NCBI GenBank assembly: GCA_030435675.1
Contig: CM059625.1
Span: 8,060,001-8,124,000, forward strand
Length of the DNA: 64,000 nucleotides
Direction of reading: 5' to 3'
DNA from: Steinernema hermaphroditum
Lineage: Eukaryota > Nematoda > Chromadorea > Rhabditida > Steinernematidae
Part shown: piece by piece, positions 47,423-59,587 of the stretch
Layout: the number at the start of each line of letters is the position of its first letter
How positions within the stretch are numbered: the stretch's first letter is position 1
Translations under genes and position numbers: made by a program
Notes under the pieces: generated by a model
The model's input: only the letters and a program-made list of their open reading frames with translations
Told to the model about the DNA's origin: nothing
The model's database searches: none

Positions 47423-48091
47423 TGTGGACCAGTTGACGCCTTGCCGATCCACGGACAATACGAGTAAATTGACAATAGGTTCTTGTTGTAGCGAACGAAA
47501 GAAAATAAAGTACTTATAATTCATCCCTTGAGTATGTTGCGCATTGCTATTAACGTTCCACTTACAAATTGACCATCGCAAAAACGTTTTGTTCATCACC
47601 TCACAAATAGAATATTTCACCCGCAATCATCATTTTTCCGTGGTTTATTCATTTATAGTTGCGTTCAGGAAGCGTTAAGGACTTTCCATTTAACGATTGA
47701 ATTGCTGCCCGACAGACTATTTCCACTCGAATAGGAAACTAAGCGATAACACTCGCTGCCATAGAATGGAACGGCTACTAGTGGTCAGCAGGCGGCGGAT
47801 ATCCACTTTCGATTATCGACGATACGATTGGAACACCTGTGTGTTTTGCGCTTTATGGTCATTGGTGTGTATTTCTTCGTTTCGCAAACGATCGAAATTC
47901 AGGGATGCGAAATATGTTTACCTTAATAGCTGTCGTTTCCCTTTTTATTTCATAGGATAAGCGCATTTTCTCAGGATCAAAACCAAAATAAATGGTTGCA
48001 AAGGTCATAAATTGCGCACCGCTGAAAACTGTGACCTTTGCATACTCCGGCGAGACTTCCCGCGATTCTACAGCGAACCTTTTTGCATGAT
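47423..48091. other. Intergenic: no gene seen
   Basis: 3' UTR of the glycosyltransferase and upstream sequence of the next gene. A plus-strand open frame at 47697-47960 shows no motif. Confidence 0.45.
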
Positions 48092-49108
48092 ATGTACATG
48101 CTCACCTTCGCAATTTCGTGTGTATTGCTTTGTCAAGCAAACAGAAATCAGGCTTTAATCGAGTCGATTGGCACTACTTCCATTTTACGCCGCCGTCATG
48201 TGGGCACTGTGTCTAAGGTGTGTGTTTATTTCGAAAACCCGATCCGGAAGTGACATTTAGAATATTTGGAATCCTGGAGGTCCTATCGAATCAGACAAAG
48301 ACCTGTGAATTCCTAGTTGCATTCAGCAAAGACGGCGAGATATCTGTGCAAAGTGTTCGGTGGGAGGGTTCGCGAGAGTTTCCATCTTTTGAGAACCAGT
48401 CTGCCACCGGCAATCAAACAACGATTAAAGCAAGGTTGTCTTTCGTCGATTTGCGGTTAAGTTCATTGTAGATGAGTCTGAATGGACAGTCCGCAGAGTT
48501 CAACACGCAACAGATGTGGACAGTGGAGGAGAAACAGTTGAATGCTTCTCTCGACCTGTTATACGTTCGTTTGCAGCCAACAAAGGCTTTAATAGAAAAG
48601 GGTGACTCACAACAATTCCACTACACATCTATGTAAGGATTTAGTGAATCCCCAGAATCGGACGTTCTGCTCCTCGGTTACGGTACCCGTAAAAAAAGCT
48701 CAAATTCACAGAACTACTGTGAAAACAACCACGGCTAAATCTACAAGAAGCAAAATGGCGAGAACCAACACTCGGTACCCCGTTCGTTTTGCCACTTACA
48801 AGTCCCACACTCGATCGCAAAGCAACGATGATCAGCACAGCTATGTTGACATAATTAATGACAAGAAAGCGTTGGAGGAAGTGCGGCGATCCCGGTATGT
48901 GAACATGACGCATCTTGATCGTTATGATCTTCGTTGCAGAACCGACGAAATCAATGCCAGTTGGACGTCAACTTTTCTCACATTCTTCGGAGTAGAAGTG
49001 CTTCTTATGATTTGTTTTGTCGGCTTCGGTCTCACTATGTTTGTTGTTCTTCAATTCCGTCCCAGGAACCGCAACGCCGATTTGCTTTACACCCCTTACG
49101 CTCCATAA
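48092..49108 (+). CDS. Single-pass type I membrane protein of unknown family
   Basis: MYMLTFAISCVLLCQANRNQ (48092) is a signal peptide. The ectodomain includes IFGILEVLSNQTKTCEFLVA, SVRWEGSREFPSFENQSATG and, near the membrane, a basic Thr-rich part (TVKTTTAKSTRSKMARTNTR). The membrane span is FLTFFGVEVLLMICFVGFGL then TMFVVLQF, with a short tail ending LLYTPYAP and a stop at 49106-49108. Several N-glycosylation sequons are present. Exon joins around 48200-48250 and 48430-48650 are ambiguous: at least one short exon near 48475-48590 can be read in two frames. I recognise no family. Confidence 0.5.
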
Positions 49109-49396
49109 ACTTTTGCTTCCCTGAAGTGTTGTGTTGCTTACGAGAGGTAATTACAACATTTATCATCAACTCTATGTACAAACAATTTAACAGAAATTCT
49201 AAGACACTGTGTAAAGTTTAAAGCGAATTATAAAGAGGGTCGAGTGGAGGGGGCAAAAATCTTGCAAAAATCGGACAAATGTGTTGGAGTTCGTTTGTCT
49301 ACGCCATTACTTACACGTATCGTGCCCACATAAGTTCACAATGCTGATGGATTACTCGTAGTTTCTACGTGAGATGTTCACAATTACGTCTTCTCC

Positions 49397-50669
49397 TTAT
49401 GCCGTACTTTCTCGCGTCAAAACCGAAGAAGCCACGGATCGGCAGCTTGGGTATTTGTCGAAAAGAGCGCTGCGACTGGGTTTCAGAAGGGCAGTAGAGA
49501 TGAGAGAAACGAAGAACGACTCCACTACCACAGCAAAGTTCTTCCAAACTGAGCGTAAAGAAGATGACTGATTGGGTGTCACTAACTCAAAACTTACAGT
49601 AGGCAGTTTCGAGAGAAGGAAGGACATCTCCACAGCCGAAAACGCCGACCCTGGCCAAGAAATCGAAGAATGCATGTTGCACTCCAAAGAACATGAAGAA
49701 GATGTCAAGCAGCCGGAAGACGACAATGTATCGATAGGATATGAGCTCATCCTGAATGAATGCCGAGTTGAGCCAATGTACTCTCATAATTGCATACTAG
49801 TTTAGAAACAGTCGTAACCAGAATGTGCGTTCCGTAAATTCCGATGAGTAGAGACGGCAGTGCAACGAAATCGAGTAGTTTCAAGGCGCTAAAGAATATG
49901 ACTGCAGGTCATGTTACGAAACTTACAAGAAGGCTCCCGATTGGTACTCAAAGTACAGTATGAGACTGATGATTGTGGCGATGAGTCTGATGCAGGGAGA
50001 CTGAAGCACCATCAGCTCGCAAAACCGAATCTTTTTTCTAAAAGGAGCTCTGTGCCCTCTGTGAGAACCTGTACACGTTTACGCTTCCATTTCCAGCTTT
50101 GGCAAGCAGGGAAGACAACAGCAGAACGGAGGTGTTTGCACGTTAATCCGTGCGGACGACTCAATCATTTTCTTCACCACCGAGTGTCTTCCATCCACAA
50201 TGTGCATGAGCAGACAGATGATTACCCAGAGCGCAATGGAAAAGTAAAGGAAACCGAGCAGATGCGAGAGAAACCAAATCCTTGGGATAAACATAGCCGT
50301 CAGACTGAGTGCCGAAACAAACTAAAAGGCAAAATGAAAAATCGTTGCCATACAGTTAGTGACCCACCGGAGAGGTACCCGCCAGGAATAGAACAAACCC
50401 TCTCCTGTATGAGTGAGTCACGTATGTATGGACATAGACAACATGGAGAACTCCGAGGGCTAATGTAGTAAAGCAAAGAAGAGAGGCAGCAACAATTGCG
50501 GCGGCGAAGGCTGTGTTTAGTTCTTAATGCAGATATTCGATAGAAAACTCAGAAAAGTTCATATATGTGTACCTTTTAAATAAATTCCAGCAGGCGGAAT
50601 CGTAAATGGTCCTTCAGTGCAATTCAAGAAGGAATCGAAAAACAGCCGGAGAACGTCGTCGACCACCAT
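49397..50669 (-). CDS. OST-alpha-like (TMEM184/DUF300) membrane protein
   Basis: MVVDDVLRLFFDSFLNCTEG (50669) gives an extracellular head, then TM1 (AFAAAIVAASLLCFTTLALG), FVSALSLTAMFIPRIWFLSH, FLYFSIALWVIICLLMHIV, the cytosolic Cys cluster QTPPFCCCLPCLP, KKIRFCELMVLQSPCIRLIA, FALKLLDFVALPSLLIGIYG, SYRYIVVFRLLDIFFMFFGV and a last TM region (NFAVVVESFFVSLISTALLK). It ends at TAA (49397-49399). The order of seven TMs and the PPFCCCLPCLP motif match organic solute transporter alpha, which with a beta subunit moves bile acids and sterols; nematodes have several paralogues (osta). Introns of 38-54 nt close in phase. No beta subunit is seen here. Substrate is unknown. Confidence 0.82.
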
Positions 50670-52906
50670 CCTCCACTCAGCAGCGTTCGATGAAAAGCAC
50701 CATACAACGAACTCACTGAAAGCGTCGTCATAGACGATATTGCAAATCGCATATAAGCGAAATTCACGCAAAACACATAATATTAAGGGAAATAGGCGCA
50801 ATCGAAATCAATATCAGTGTCGATCCGCAATGAAGGGCCGACAGGCAGATCAGCTGTGCTAACAGCCACCGCACGGGGTCGCACTTTGAAGGAGCATCAC
50901 AAAAGAACGTGGAATTGGGAGAGAGAAAGAACGCGGGCGTTAGAGATGCTAGCTGAAGATAGCGGACAGAACGCCGCTGGTCATTAAGCTCATTCAGCCA
51001 GGTCACCGCCAGCATAATTGGCGACATCCAGGATGTCTTGCACGTTTTAGGTTTTTTGCCGCCATCGTCATAGTCTTTCACCAAATCTCTAACATTTTCA
51101 ATTGGAATTTTCACTTTCAACAACAGCGCCGACCACCTATAAGGAGAACATATGAATGAACCGGTTCCCTTAGGGCTTTTGGAAGTTCGTCAGCGAAACG
51201 ACGCCGTCACTAACAGCGAAAACACTCTCTAATCGAGCACGAAAAGGCAGGTTCCTAAAAGCATTCCTCACATGCTTCCTAGGTAGTCTGAATTCGAAGC
51301 TATGCTCTCGTTCTATTCACTGTCAAGACGACCCGAAACAACTCCATGGCCATGTCTTTTGGCTCAAAGCGCGTTTTATTAGAAATTCAGCCCGAAATGG
51401 TTCAAAGCTCATTGCAAATTCAGGGGGAGTGGGAACAATACGAGTTCCACTTTGTATTGTTGAAGGGAGTGAAGACGTCGTGCTGAGGGCAAAGGAGGAT
51501 CCGCCTCGCGCACCCTCGCTCTCCGATGACCCAACATGATTCGGACGAACAGTGAACGAAAGGAAAAAGACGGGCGGAGTTTAATGTGAAGAAGGCGATT
51601 GTCACGAAATTGTTCCCAACGCGGCTGAAAAGGGAAAGAAACGCAGCTCATCACGCATTACTTCGAGCGCATCTAGGGGGTCATTCTGTCTTCAGAGAGA
51701 GCTGTCGAATTCCATCTCACACCACCCGTTGCGCACCCGTATTTTGACATCTGTGAATCTTAGTCATTAAAAACCAACACAACTCATTTGTTTGAGTTTG
51801 TCTTCCGCCCAAATTGCTCACAAAAAAGCTTGCGCAATTCCAAAAACGTGTCAACAAGTGACCGCACTTATAAACATTGGTACCCGACGTGGAACAACAA
51901 CATTTCGCGCCCGCTTTTGCTGTCACGAACAACTGCCAAAACATATTTAACAAACCAAGATTTCTGTGACTGTGAACAGAGGTTGTTCACCAATTCCCAT
52001 GTGAAACTGTGAAAATTGACTGAAAATGAATAAGACCGTAGGCCCGAAGTGATCGCGCAAACATTGAACGATCGCGATGTCTTCAGCTGGTCACGAAGGC
52101 TGGAACGTAGTGTGGTTCGCAATCAAAAACAAATAAAGCGATGTGTTTTCAAATGATAGAGGATAATATTTAAACTTAAGATACAGATATATTTGAATAC
52201 GAATCGAGGGAATTCAAACAAGAACGCTGGGTGGAATATCTGTAGAAGAAAAAGGGAAAACAAAAAGTTCGCGTCTCGTGGTGGGTCAAATGCGCAAATG
52301 GAACGGAGCGCCGACAGAAGCGCCAGAACCGGAAACGGAGCACTCATTTCAATGCGCTATTGATCACTGTACCAAAATTATCATAATAACACCGTGCGCT
52401 TGGTATATGCGACAGTAGGGGTAAGTTAAGGGCAAAGAAGCGATTGGCATTGTACGTGTCGCTCTGGCGACAACTTTTCGCAACTCATCGCCAACGTAAA
52501 GCGCTCGCGCAATCATCCGTATTGTGCGAGGTAACACCCGAACTGACCACTGAGGGTCGTCGTTTGACCCGTGGTCGAGGAAGCCTCAGCGAGTACACAA
52601 ATAGTACAATGACTTCCTTGCGACAACCTCTTTGCAAACACTCTAATCATACAAGCTGTACTATTCAAATGTTTTTTTGTCCTTTAGGTCGTGCGCTCTC
52701 CACTTTTTTAGGCTCTGGTCACTCTCGAAATGCCTCGAATATTATAAACGCCTGACGTCAGTGTCTGGCACGGAACTTGAACAACAGATGGTATTGGGAA
52801 TGGGCACGAATTGTGGTAGACAATAATTAAACAGTTTTAACAAAAAAAAAACAAGAAGAAACAGCAGATTTCTTTTTATTAACAACACAACGTATATCAT
52901 GGACGT
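50670..52906. other. Intergenic: one weak open frame
   Basis: A minus-strand frame at 50764-51123 (MLKVKIPIENVRDLVKDYDD, then two hydrophobic stretches) stays open for 119 codons just upstream of the OST-alpha gene. It might be an extra 5' exon, a separate small protein or chance. The rest shows no coding signal. Confidence 0.35.
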
Positions 52907-55900
52907 TTATACTGTTGTTTGTCGATCCGAAGACGGTGCGAGAATAAGTGCCGCTGGAGCCGCTGACGAGGAATTCGTGGTTGTGTTTGTTGAATCGCTC
53001 TCTTCCAGATTTTCCGAAAACGTCGGAGAGTGGGGCAGTTGCAAAGCAGAAAGATGCGAAGGTGAGGGTGCTGCACGCTTCTGTTCATGTCTCTTCACAA
53101 AAAGATGAGGCTTGTCATCTGGAATCTCTACATAGGAGTGGAATGCATGCCATATGCAGTACCTTGCCTTGCGGTTGATGGGGGTGGTCTTGAATAATCG
53201 TATTTATTGTTTTTAAGGTCTTCATCTCCATTGCTAGCAGTTTCTGACTGAGTTGCCCGAAGATATGATTGTTCTAAGCTGTCGTCGTCACTGTATCTGG
53301 GCATAAGGCAGCTCTGGGCATAAGGCAGCTCTGTAGCCTTATCGTTATTCATATGCCAATCTTTATTACTCGGGTGGTTAGCCACACTCGAGGGTCTCGG
53401 ACCCAATTCCATCTCTGCATCCAGATATTCTTCGCCGTCCTCCTCTGCAAAAAAAAAATAGTCATGAACTGTATTCTTTTTACTTCTACCGATTATGACA
53501 CCATCCACTTCATTGTACAACTGATCGAGGATACGACCGGAATTGTCAATCTGATTTTCAGAATGTTCCTTCTCTTGTCGTTCCTTCTCTTCCATCAGAG
53601 ATCTTGTCATGACGTCATCTTTCCGCGCATCACGGTATGCATTCCAGCGTTTCTCAGTCATGACTTTTATCTTCATCCTCTTATTGCTCAGCCTTAATTC
53701 GTCCGACTTACGCTGAGCTGTGCGATAAACAGTGCAGAGCACCTGGTTAGGAAGGACCATTCCACTCGAATCTCACAGATGTTAGGTACATGCGTTTAGA
53801 TAGGCATTATCTTTATTAGGTTCTTAATTAGAAGTTCAGCATCGTTTATCAATGAGTGTTAGCCAACCAGCGTCGACGAGTAAAGCTTTGAGTGTTAAGG
53901 GCATTGTGAGTGTCGAAAATGAGTATCTTTCGCACTTCACAGGGAGCAATGAGGCTCTTTATCAACCGACCATTTTTTTGCCTGTGGTCCAATCCAACGC
54001 GCCCGGCAACAACTGTAGCCGATATAAATTAATTCGATGACCGTGAGGAGACTGATGCCGAGGAAGAGGCCTAGCGCTCCACCCACGTCACCTGAAAGTG
54101 CGAAAAGTAGCAAAAACTGTTGCGAATGAATGAATTGATTACATGCCAGACTCCAGATGCTGTAGGTGCTGTGCTGTTTCCAGTGCTCAACATTCATCTT
54201 GTGCAGGAAAACGTTTACTTGAGCAAAATTCTCTCTGAAGACCAAGATCAGTTACTTAGAAGAACATACAGCGAACTGCTTATACAAAAGAAAATTGTCG
54301 ACTTACTTGATGAACTTCTGGCCAAAGTCGAAGTTCTCGAGATAATCGGGCAGTTCCTTTTTGAACAAGTTGCTATAGGCGCCCTGAACATGCTTCTAGT
54401 TAGTATTTCATTTTCTATGAAAATATCTACTTGGAACTCGTGCATGGCATTTCGGAATTCTTTCAGAATGGTGATGCTCTCGTTTTTGACGTCATGCACA
54501 GTGCAGTTGATGATGTCATCTAGAAAGGTCGACAACTTCTGAATGTGTTCTGGTGCTGCGTCTCCGAAGAGAAGAATGGAGCCGGTCTGAAGGAAGCTTC
54601 CCTATTATGCTCCCCTATTGACCATGTTGCTATACCTTCAGTCCAGTGCCATTCGTAGTAAAGTTAAAAAATTCGGGCAAGTCGTACTCAATGTCGTTAA
54701 TCGTCTTTACGATGTTTTGGTCCAAGTCCTTTAGGATCGGATTGTACCAACCCTATCCCGTATTATGTCTATACCGTCCAAACATCGGACTTACATCGTA
54801 GAAGTCTTCTTCGAAGAAATGGCGCATGTTTCTTGATTGCATCTTCTCCGCCCACGCTTTCCTTTGCAACTTGCCTTGATTGTACTAAACACTTAATCAC
54901 TCCATATCTCGGTCCATGCACACGTGTACCTGCTCGACTAATTGAAGAATTTTGTCCATTCGATTGAGGTTGTGCCCTACCAACTGAGAGTTGAACTTGT
55001 CCTCATCATAGATCGTGTAAAGCCTTATGATCATGTCTTCTATTTCGTCCAGTTCTTTTTGTGTATTCTCCACGACATCTCCATAAACCCTCTTCAATTC
55101 ACTTATTGTTTTGTAGAGCTTGGGATAGAGACGATGATGGTCTGGATCAATGATCTAAACGGAAATGGTGAAGTGTTCTTTGTCACTCTTGACGCAGACC
55201 ATAAAGATCTGAGACGCCTTCCGTTCCTCTCCGTGGGCCGCTGGGTTTGTGAGTGCATTGCTGACGTCCGCATGTCTAGCTGTCATGTTTTGATAGCAGA
55301 CGACATTTGCGGAAAGTCGTTTAAATACACCGACGAAGTCCTCATTGTGCCACCCCCATTTGAGGTCAATCAGTCTACACAATGACTACGTGCACAGTGA
55401 AAAAAAATGAAAACGTTACTTTGCCGCTGCAGTCTGCAGTCGAGCGATCATTCTTTCAGACCTCAGAAGAATATCTTCTTGATAGCGAGCTTGCTTCTCG
55501 TAAGCTTCTTTCGCTTCACGTTTGATGCGTGAAATCTTAAAGCATCCTTTGAAACATTTTGGCCGCTTCTCTTTGACATACCGTTAAGTCATCTAAGAGC
55601 TGGTTGTCCTCGCATTTGAAATGTTCCTCCCTCGCAAGAATCTCGTCGTTGTAAATCTAAAATCTCGAGGAGTTGTTGTGAAAACTCAACATCATCAGTG
55701 CATCTCAAAGTTTGCTGCAGAAAAGATCATGAGATAAAAGCTCGCTTTTCTCCTCGGATTGCTTCTCGAAACGTAGCAACGGGTTTACAAGGCAATTACC
55801 TCCTCGTCAATGTCACCTGACACATCCATATCCGATGCGTCTTCATCTTCTGCAGTTTCGATGAGACTAGGAAAGATGTTGCTTGGAAGAAGGTTCATGT

Positions 55901-57639
55901 CCTGCCAGGCGATGTAGTCCATCTGTTCGCAGGATGCATAGCATGGATTCTTCATCCATTTAGAGTCAGTACCGTGTTGTAGAAGGGGAACAACGCATTG
56001 GAAATACTCGTCGACGTTGCAAAATGGATATCGTTCTAAAAGACACAACATAATTGGCTGTTTTTTTTTGTGGTTCAGGATGCAGCAGAGAGGGATTCCA
56101 ATTTCACGAAGATCAACCCTCTTTGGCCGATGCCGTTTAGCGCTAACCGTTCGGATTCGGATCGTACGCTCTTCTCAGAGAGCATCCACAGCGTGACTCG
56201 ATCTCCTCAAGATACTGTCGGATGGCGCATGTTCGAATGTTGTACGGATTAGTGAAATTCTTCATCGCTTCCCGATGTGTGTCTGTTTCTTCGATGCAAT
56301 TTTGGCCAGGAAATTTTTGTCTCTAAGGAAGGAAAAGGATTGGTATCTGAATGAGTAATGAGAATTACATGCTGCATTCGGAAAGGGATGTCCATTGAAT
56401 AACCCGGTGGTACGTTAACGCCGTCCAAACTGGAAATGGGAATGTCAGTTTGATTGTAAATCAGAATCTTCAGCCCTGGCAGACTAGTTGTTCGAAATTT
56501 CGGAGTGCAACTTTCTACTCGTTCGTACTTCTCGATGTTAAGTAGTAGCTTTAAGCCATGTCCAGGGCCTAAAACAAGGTGAACGCGATTCTGTGGGAGT
56601 TGTCTAAAGCGACACTGACCACTTCCGGTGATGTAAGCAGGATTGTAGGGATCGGTGTTGATCGCCCAACAGAGACCAGTTAATGTCCAAACGGCCTTAA
56701 AGTCGGATATCCTACACGCAGTTCCGTTTGGCCAAGAACAGCTTCAAAATTATGCGCATATTTAGAGCTCACTATCAAATTTACCGTAGTATCATCCGAG
56801 ATTTCCAGTGAGCAGCATTTCGCAGAAACTTTACAGCATCCATATCCCACGTGTTTTGTAAGGATTTGTCGAACACATTCGTAGAATTTGAATCAACCGA
56901 CATAGGCGGCCTACTCGACTTTGGGCGACGGTTTTGTATCCTTGGCCCTGTCAAGTACGTCAAACTAGAACACTGAATTGAGAAAAAACGCAAGCTTCCG
57001 GTGGCATCTACCGGTACTGATTGTTGTTGCATATGGCTACGGTTGGAAATATGATCTCCGGAGGGTATTCTGCCTCGATATTTGTTGCAACGGGTGTTGT
57101 GTGATACATTCGAATTTGAGTGAAAATTTGAATGCCTGCCAGTACGGCGAACCCAATCAAAACTAATGCCCATAGATATCTGAATGCATGGTAGTCATTA
57201 ATTACTCACTCAGAGTACCTCGTGGCTCTGTTGTCAGATTTCAAATGTCTCACACCATCCATGTTGGCTTCCTCCAGGATATTGAGGAACACGGGCTTCT
57301 CTTCGTCTACGACAAGCTCGACCTCGCCATCCTCGCCATTTATCACAGAAATACGTCGCAAAGAATCCTGCACGGTCACCGTATCCTCCGTGTCGTCAGC
57401 ACATGTCACCGTACTGGTCACCATTTGTGGATTCAAGGAATGTGTAGAGCTAAGCAACACCAATCACTGACATAATCGCGGTAGACTCACTTTTCGCGCA
57501 ATCGGACCGACATTGGCAACTTTCCGTCACTGTTAAAACGTGGCCGAAGGATGACGATGCTCCGGCGCTTTCGTCGTTTCTCGGCGTCGCCAGAGCCTTC
57601 GAACAAGTGCCGGGCTATGCGGTCAGATGAGCGTGGCAT
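52907..57639 (-). CDS. DEG/ENaC cation channel subunit with large ectodomain and long tail
   Basis: MPRSSDRIARHLFEGSGDAE (57639) starts a basic cytosolic head. After an acidic exon comes TM1 (YLWALVLIGFAVLAGIQIFT) and the family signature EIIFPTVAICNNNQYR. The ectodomain includes GPGHGLKLLLN, NVPPGYSMDIPF, YPFCNVDEYFQC, NPCYASCEQMDYIAW, coiled-coil stretches (REAKEAYEKQARYQEDILLR), GAYSNLFKKELPDYLENF and NFAQVNVFLHKMNVEHWKQH. TM2 is GDVGGALGLFLGISLLTVIE, with the selectivity-type GIS and the conserved Glu. A tail, joined by a weak donor, runs KSDELRLSNKRMKIKVM to LILAPSSDRQTTV (stop at 52907). The tail could instead be a separate gene, since an AATAAA (minus) lies at about 53805. It is an ion channel of the plasma membrane, probably mechanosensory or epithelial; this is inference. 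Confidence 0.85.
53299..53332. repeat. Perfect 17-bp tandem duplication within the channel tail
   Basis: GGGCATAAGGCAGCTCT occurs twice head-to-tail (53299-53315, 53316-53332). On the minus strand it encodes part of ELPYAQSCLMPR. Seventeen is not a multiple of three, so removal of one copy would change the frame downstream and create an early stop. Confidence 0.85.
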
Positions 57640-59587
57640 CGTAAACCGCTCCAATTGGACGAAATTGGACCAATTTGAAAAGTGTAACGGTATGAATCCA
57701 GAGGTCACAATCGGATAAATGAAGACGAGGTCGGAGGGAGTCCTCAATGTCCCATGACCCGACGGAAGCTTCTCATAATTGCATTAATCCGTTAATTGCA
57801 CAACTAGAACACGCACATATTGAATTTGTAACTGAGCACATCCTAATATTCACACGCGTTGCAGAAAAACTCAGCAGCTACACGATCTGCGCATTAATAG
57901 CAGATAAGTGCTGTTTGCGAAAAGGGCTAGAGATAAGTTTAGCGCTGTACACCCCGGGGAATAAAGACAAAAGGCTTAAATGGATGGCCGAGGCGGAAAG
58001 CACAAAGTTCGAGCAAATTAGATGGGCAAATGCAACTTCTCACCCGAAAAAAAACATAAACAAATTAAAGCCAACGAGCCTTTTCCCAATAGGAACCGCG
58101 CTGTATAAGATGACTCGATGATCTCCGCAAGATTTGAACACTAATGACGAATGGTGCGATGTCTAAAACATGACGTTACATCGCCACAATAGTTTCCACA
58201 AAACCCTGCTTCCTCTAGGAGTAATCGATGGAAGTCAATCGAAAGGGCCAATCACTCATCGGGAAACGAGAACTACTGCCGCGAAACGGACATTCTTTAT
58301 CGGTGGTATCTCGCGAAATGGGTAGCGCTTCAGAGATTAATAGATGTTAGCCGGAGACATTGAGTACTTTAAATTCTGATTTCAAACTTCGCAATATTTC
58401 AACAGGTTAAAGAACGTCAAAAGAAGCGGTATGCGGTTTTTGTCTTCTCAATGTTTTTCATAAAGCCGCAAAATGAAAGCAGCAAAGAGAAGAAGGGAGG
58501 TGTCCGGAGGCAAACGAAAGGTAACAATGGGCTATATTCAACAACAATAGTCTTCTGCAGGCTTAATTAACAGTTAAAATTAAGCGGAAAGCAGACGCGT
58601 GATCGTCTACCCTCAAAAACCGACTACGCCAAAGAACTGAAATGACCTGAGGAGTTTCAATCGTGGCAAAGGGTGATAAATCGAGGCTGGTCCGTCTTCG
58701 ACTTTAAGCGTTCCGCACCTCTGCCGACGGGTCACGTCGAGCGATCGGTCAGCTGTAGTTGTCAGCCGGCCAATCAGTGAAATATGTCTCCATATCGGAT
58801 CGCTAAGTAAGAATTCTCATATGCGCTGATGATCTATGATGTTAACCACAGTTAGTGTTTCAAATAACTCCATAAACATAAATCATCTAATGGGGCCGAG
58901 CAATTTACTGCATAACATCCGCTACTCTTCTAAAAGAGAGCGAATGCTATTCTGTCCGTTTTATCACGTTATAAATACGCTTCATTCTTTCGATCGTGCT
59001 CAGGGCAGGATATTCAGATTATGACACTGGATGTATGTCTAAAGTGCCAGAATAGTTCATTTTAATGCCACTGCTGACACAATCAAAGTAAAGAGTCCAA
59101 CAGAATGTAACAAGGTGCGAAACTCTCGCGAGTCACATCGTACACATCTATCGTAACTGAGCCGAAAAAAGGAAACACAGGGAGAAGCCAATGAAAGGAC
59201 CATCAAAATAACATGCCGCACGCGGGTGGGCCAAAGGGAACAGTTGTGTGTCTGAATGAGGGTCGCGGAGCTGAGATGACACGGATGACGACCCTCATCT
59301 TCGGGGACAAACAGTTACAAAAACGACGGAAAGACAGAAGGAGGAAGGGAGGAAGGGGTATTCAAAAGCTCAGCAAATTGTTACAACAAGTTCACAAATG
59401 AGTTTCCTGAGAGTCGCTGCTGAGAACGATCCGAAGAGTTTCACTTATACGACGGTGCTTTAGGGAGGAACGAACTGTCGTTGAGTGCATTCTGAAAGAC
59501 CGTTTGGGGAAACTTTTTATGCGACCAAGTCATTTCTTTGTTCTACGGAACACAATCACAATACTTATTTCGCCTTCTAGTTGCAGT
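57640..59587. other. Intergenic: one open frame of uncertain status
   Basis: A plus-strand frame at 57747-58121 stays open for 124 codons (MSHDPTEASHNCINPLIAQL and on, ending LFPIGTALYKMTR). The composition is plausible for a protein, but there is no motif and no exon partner. Nothing was seen in 58130-59587, which includes the 3' flank of the DGK gene. Confidence 0.4.

Noticed and set aside
49572..49805. Plus-strand charged open frame
   Set aside because: Lies antisense over OST-alpha exons that have clear family motifs; a shadow frame.
53299..53332. Tandem duplication as proof of a pseudogene
   Set aside because: The downstream frame stays open and joins a further in-phase exon, so the tail reads as functional.
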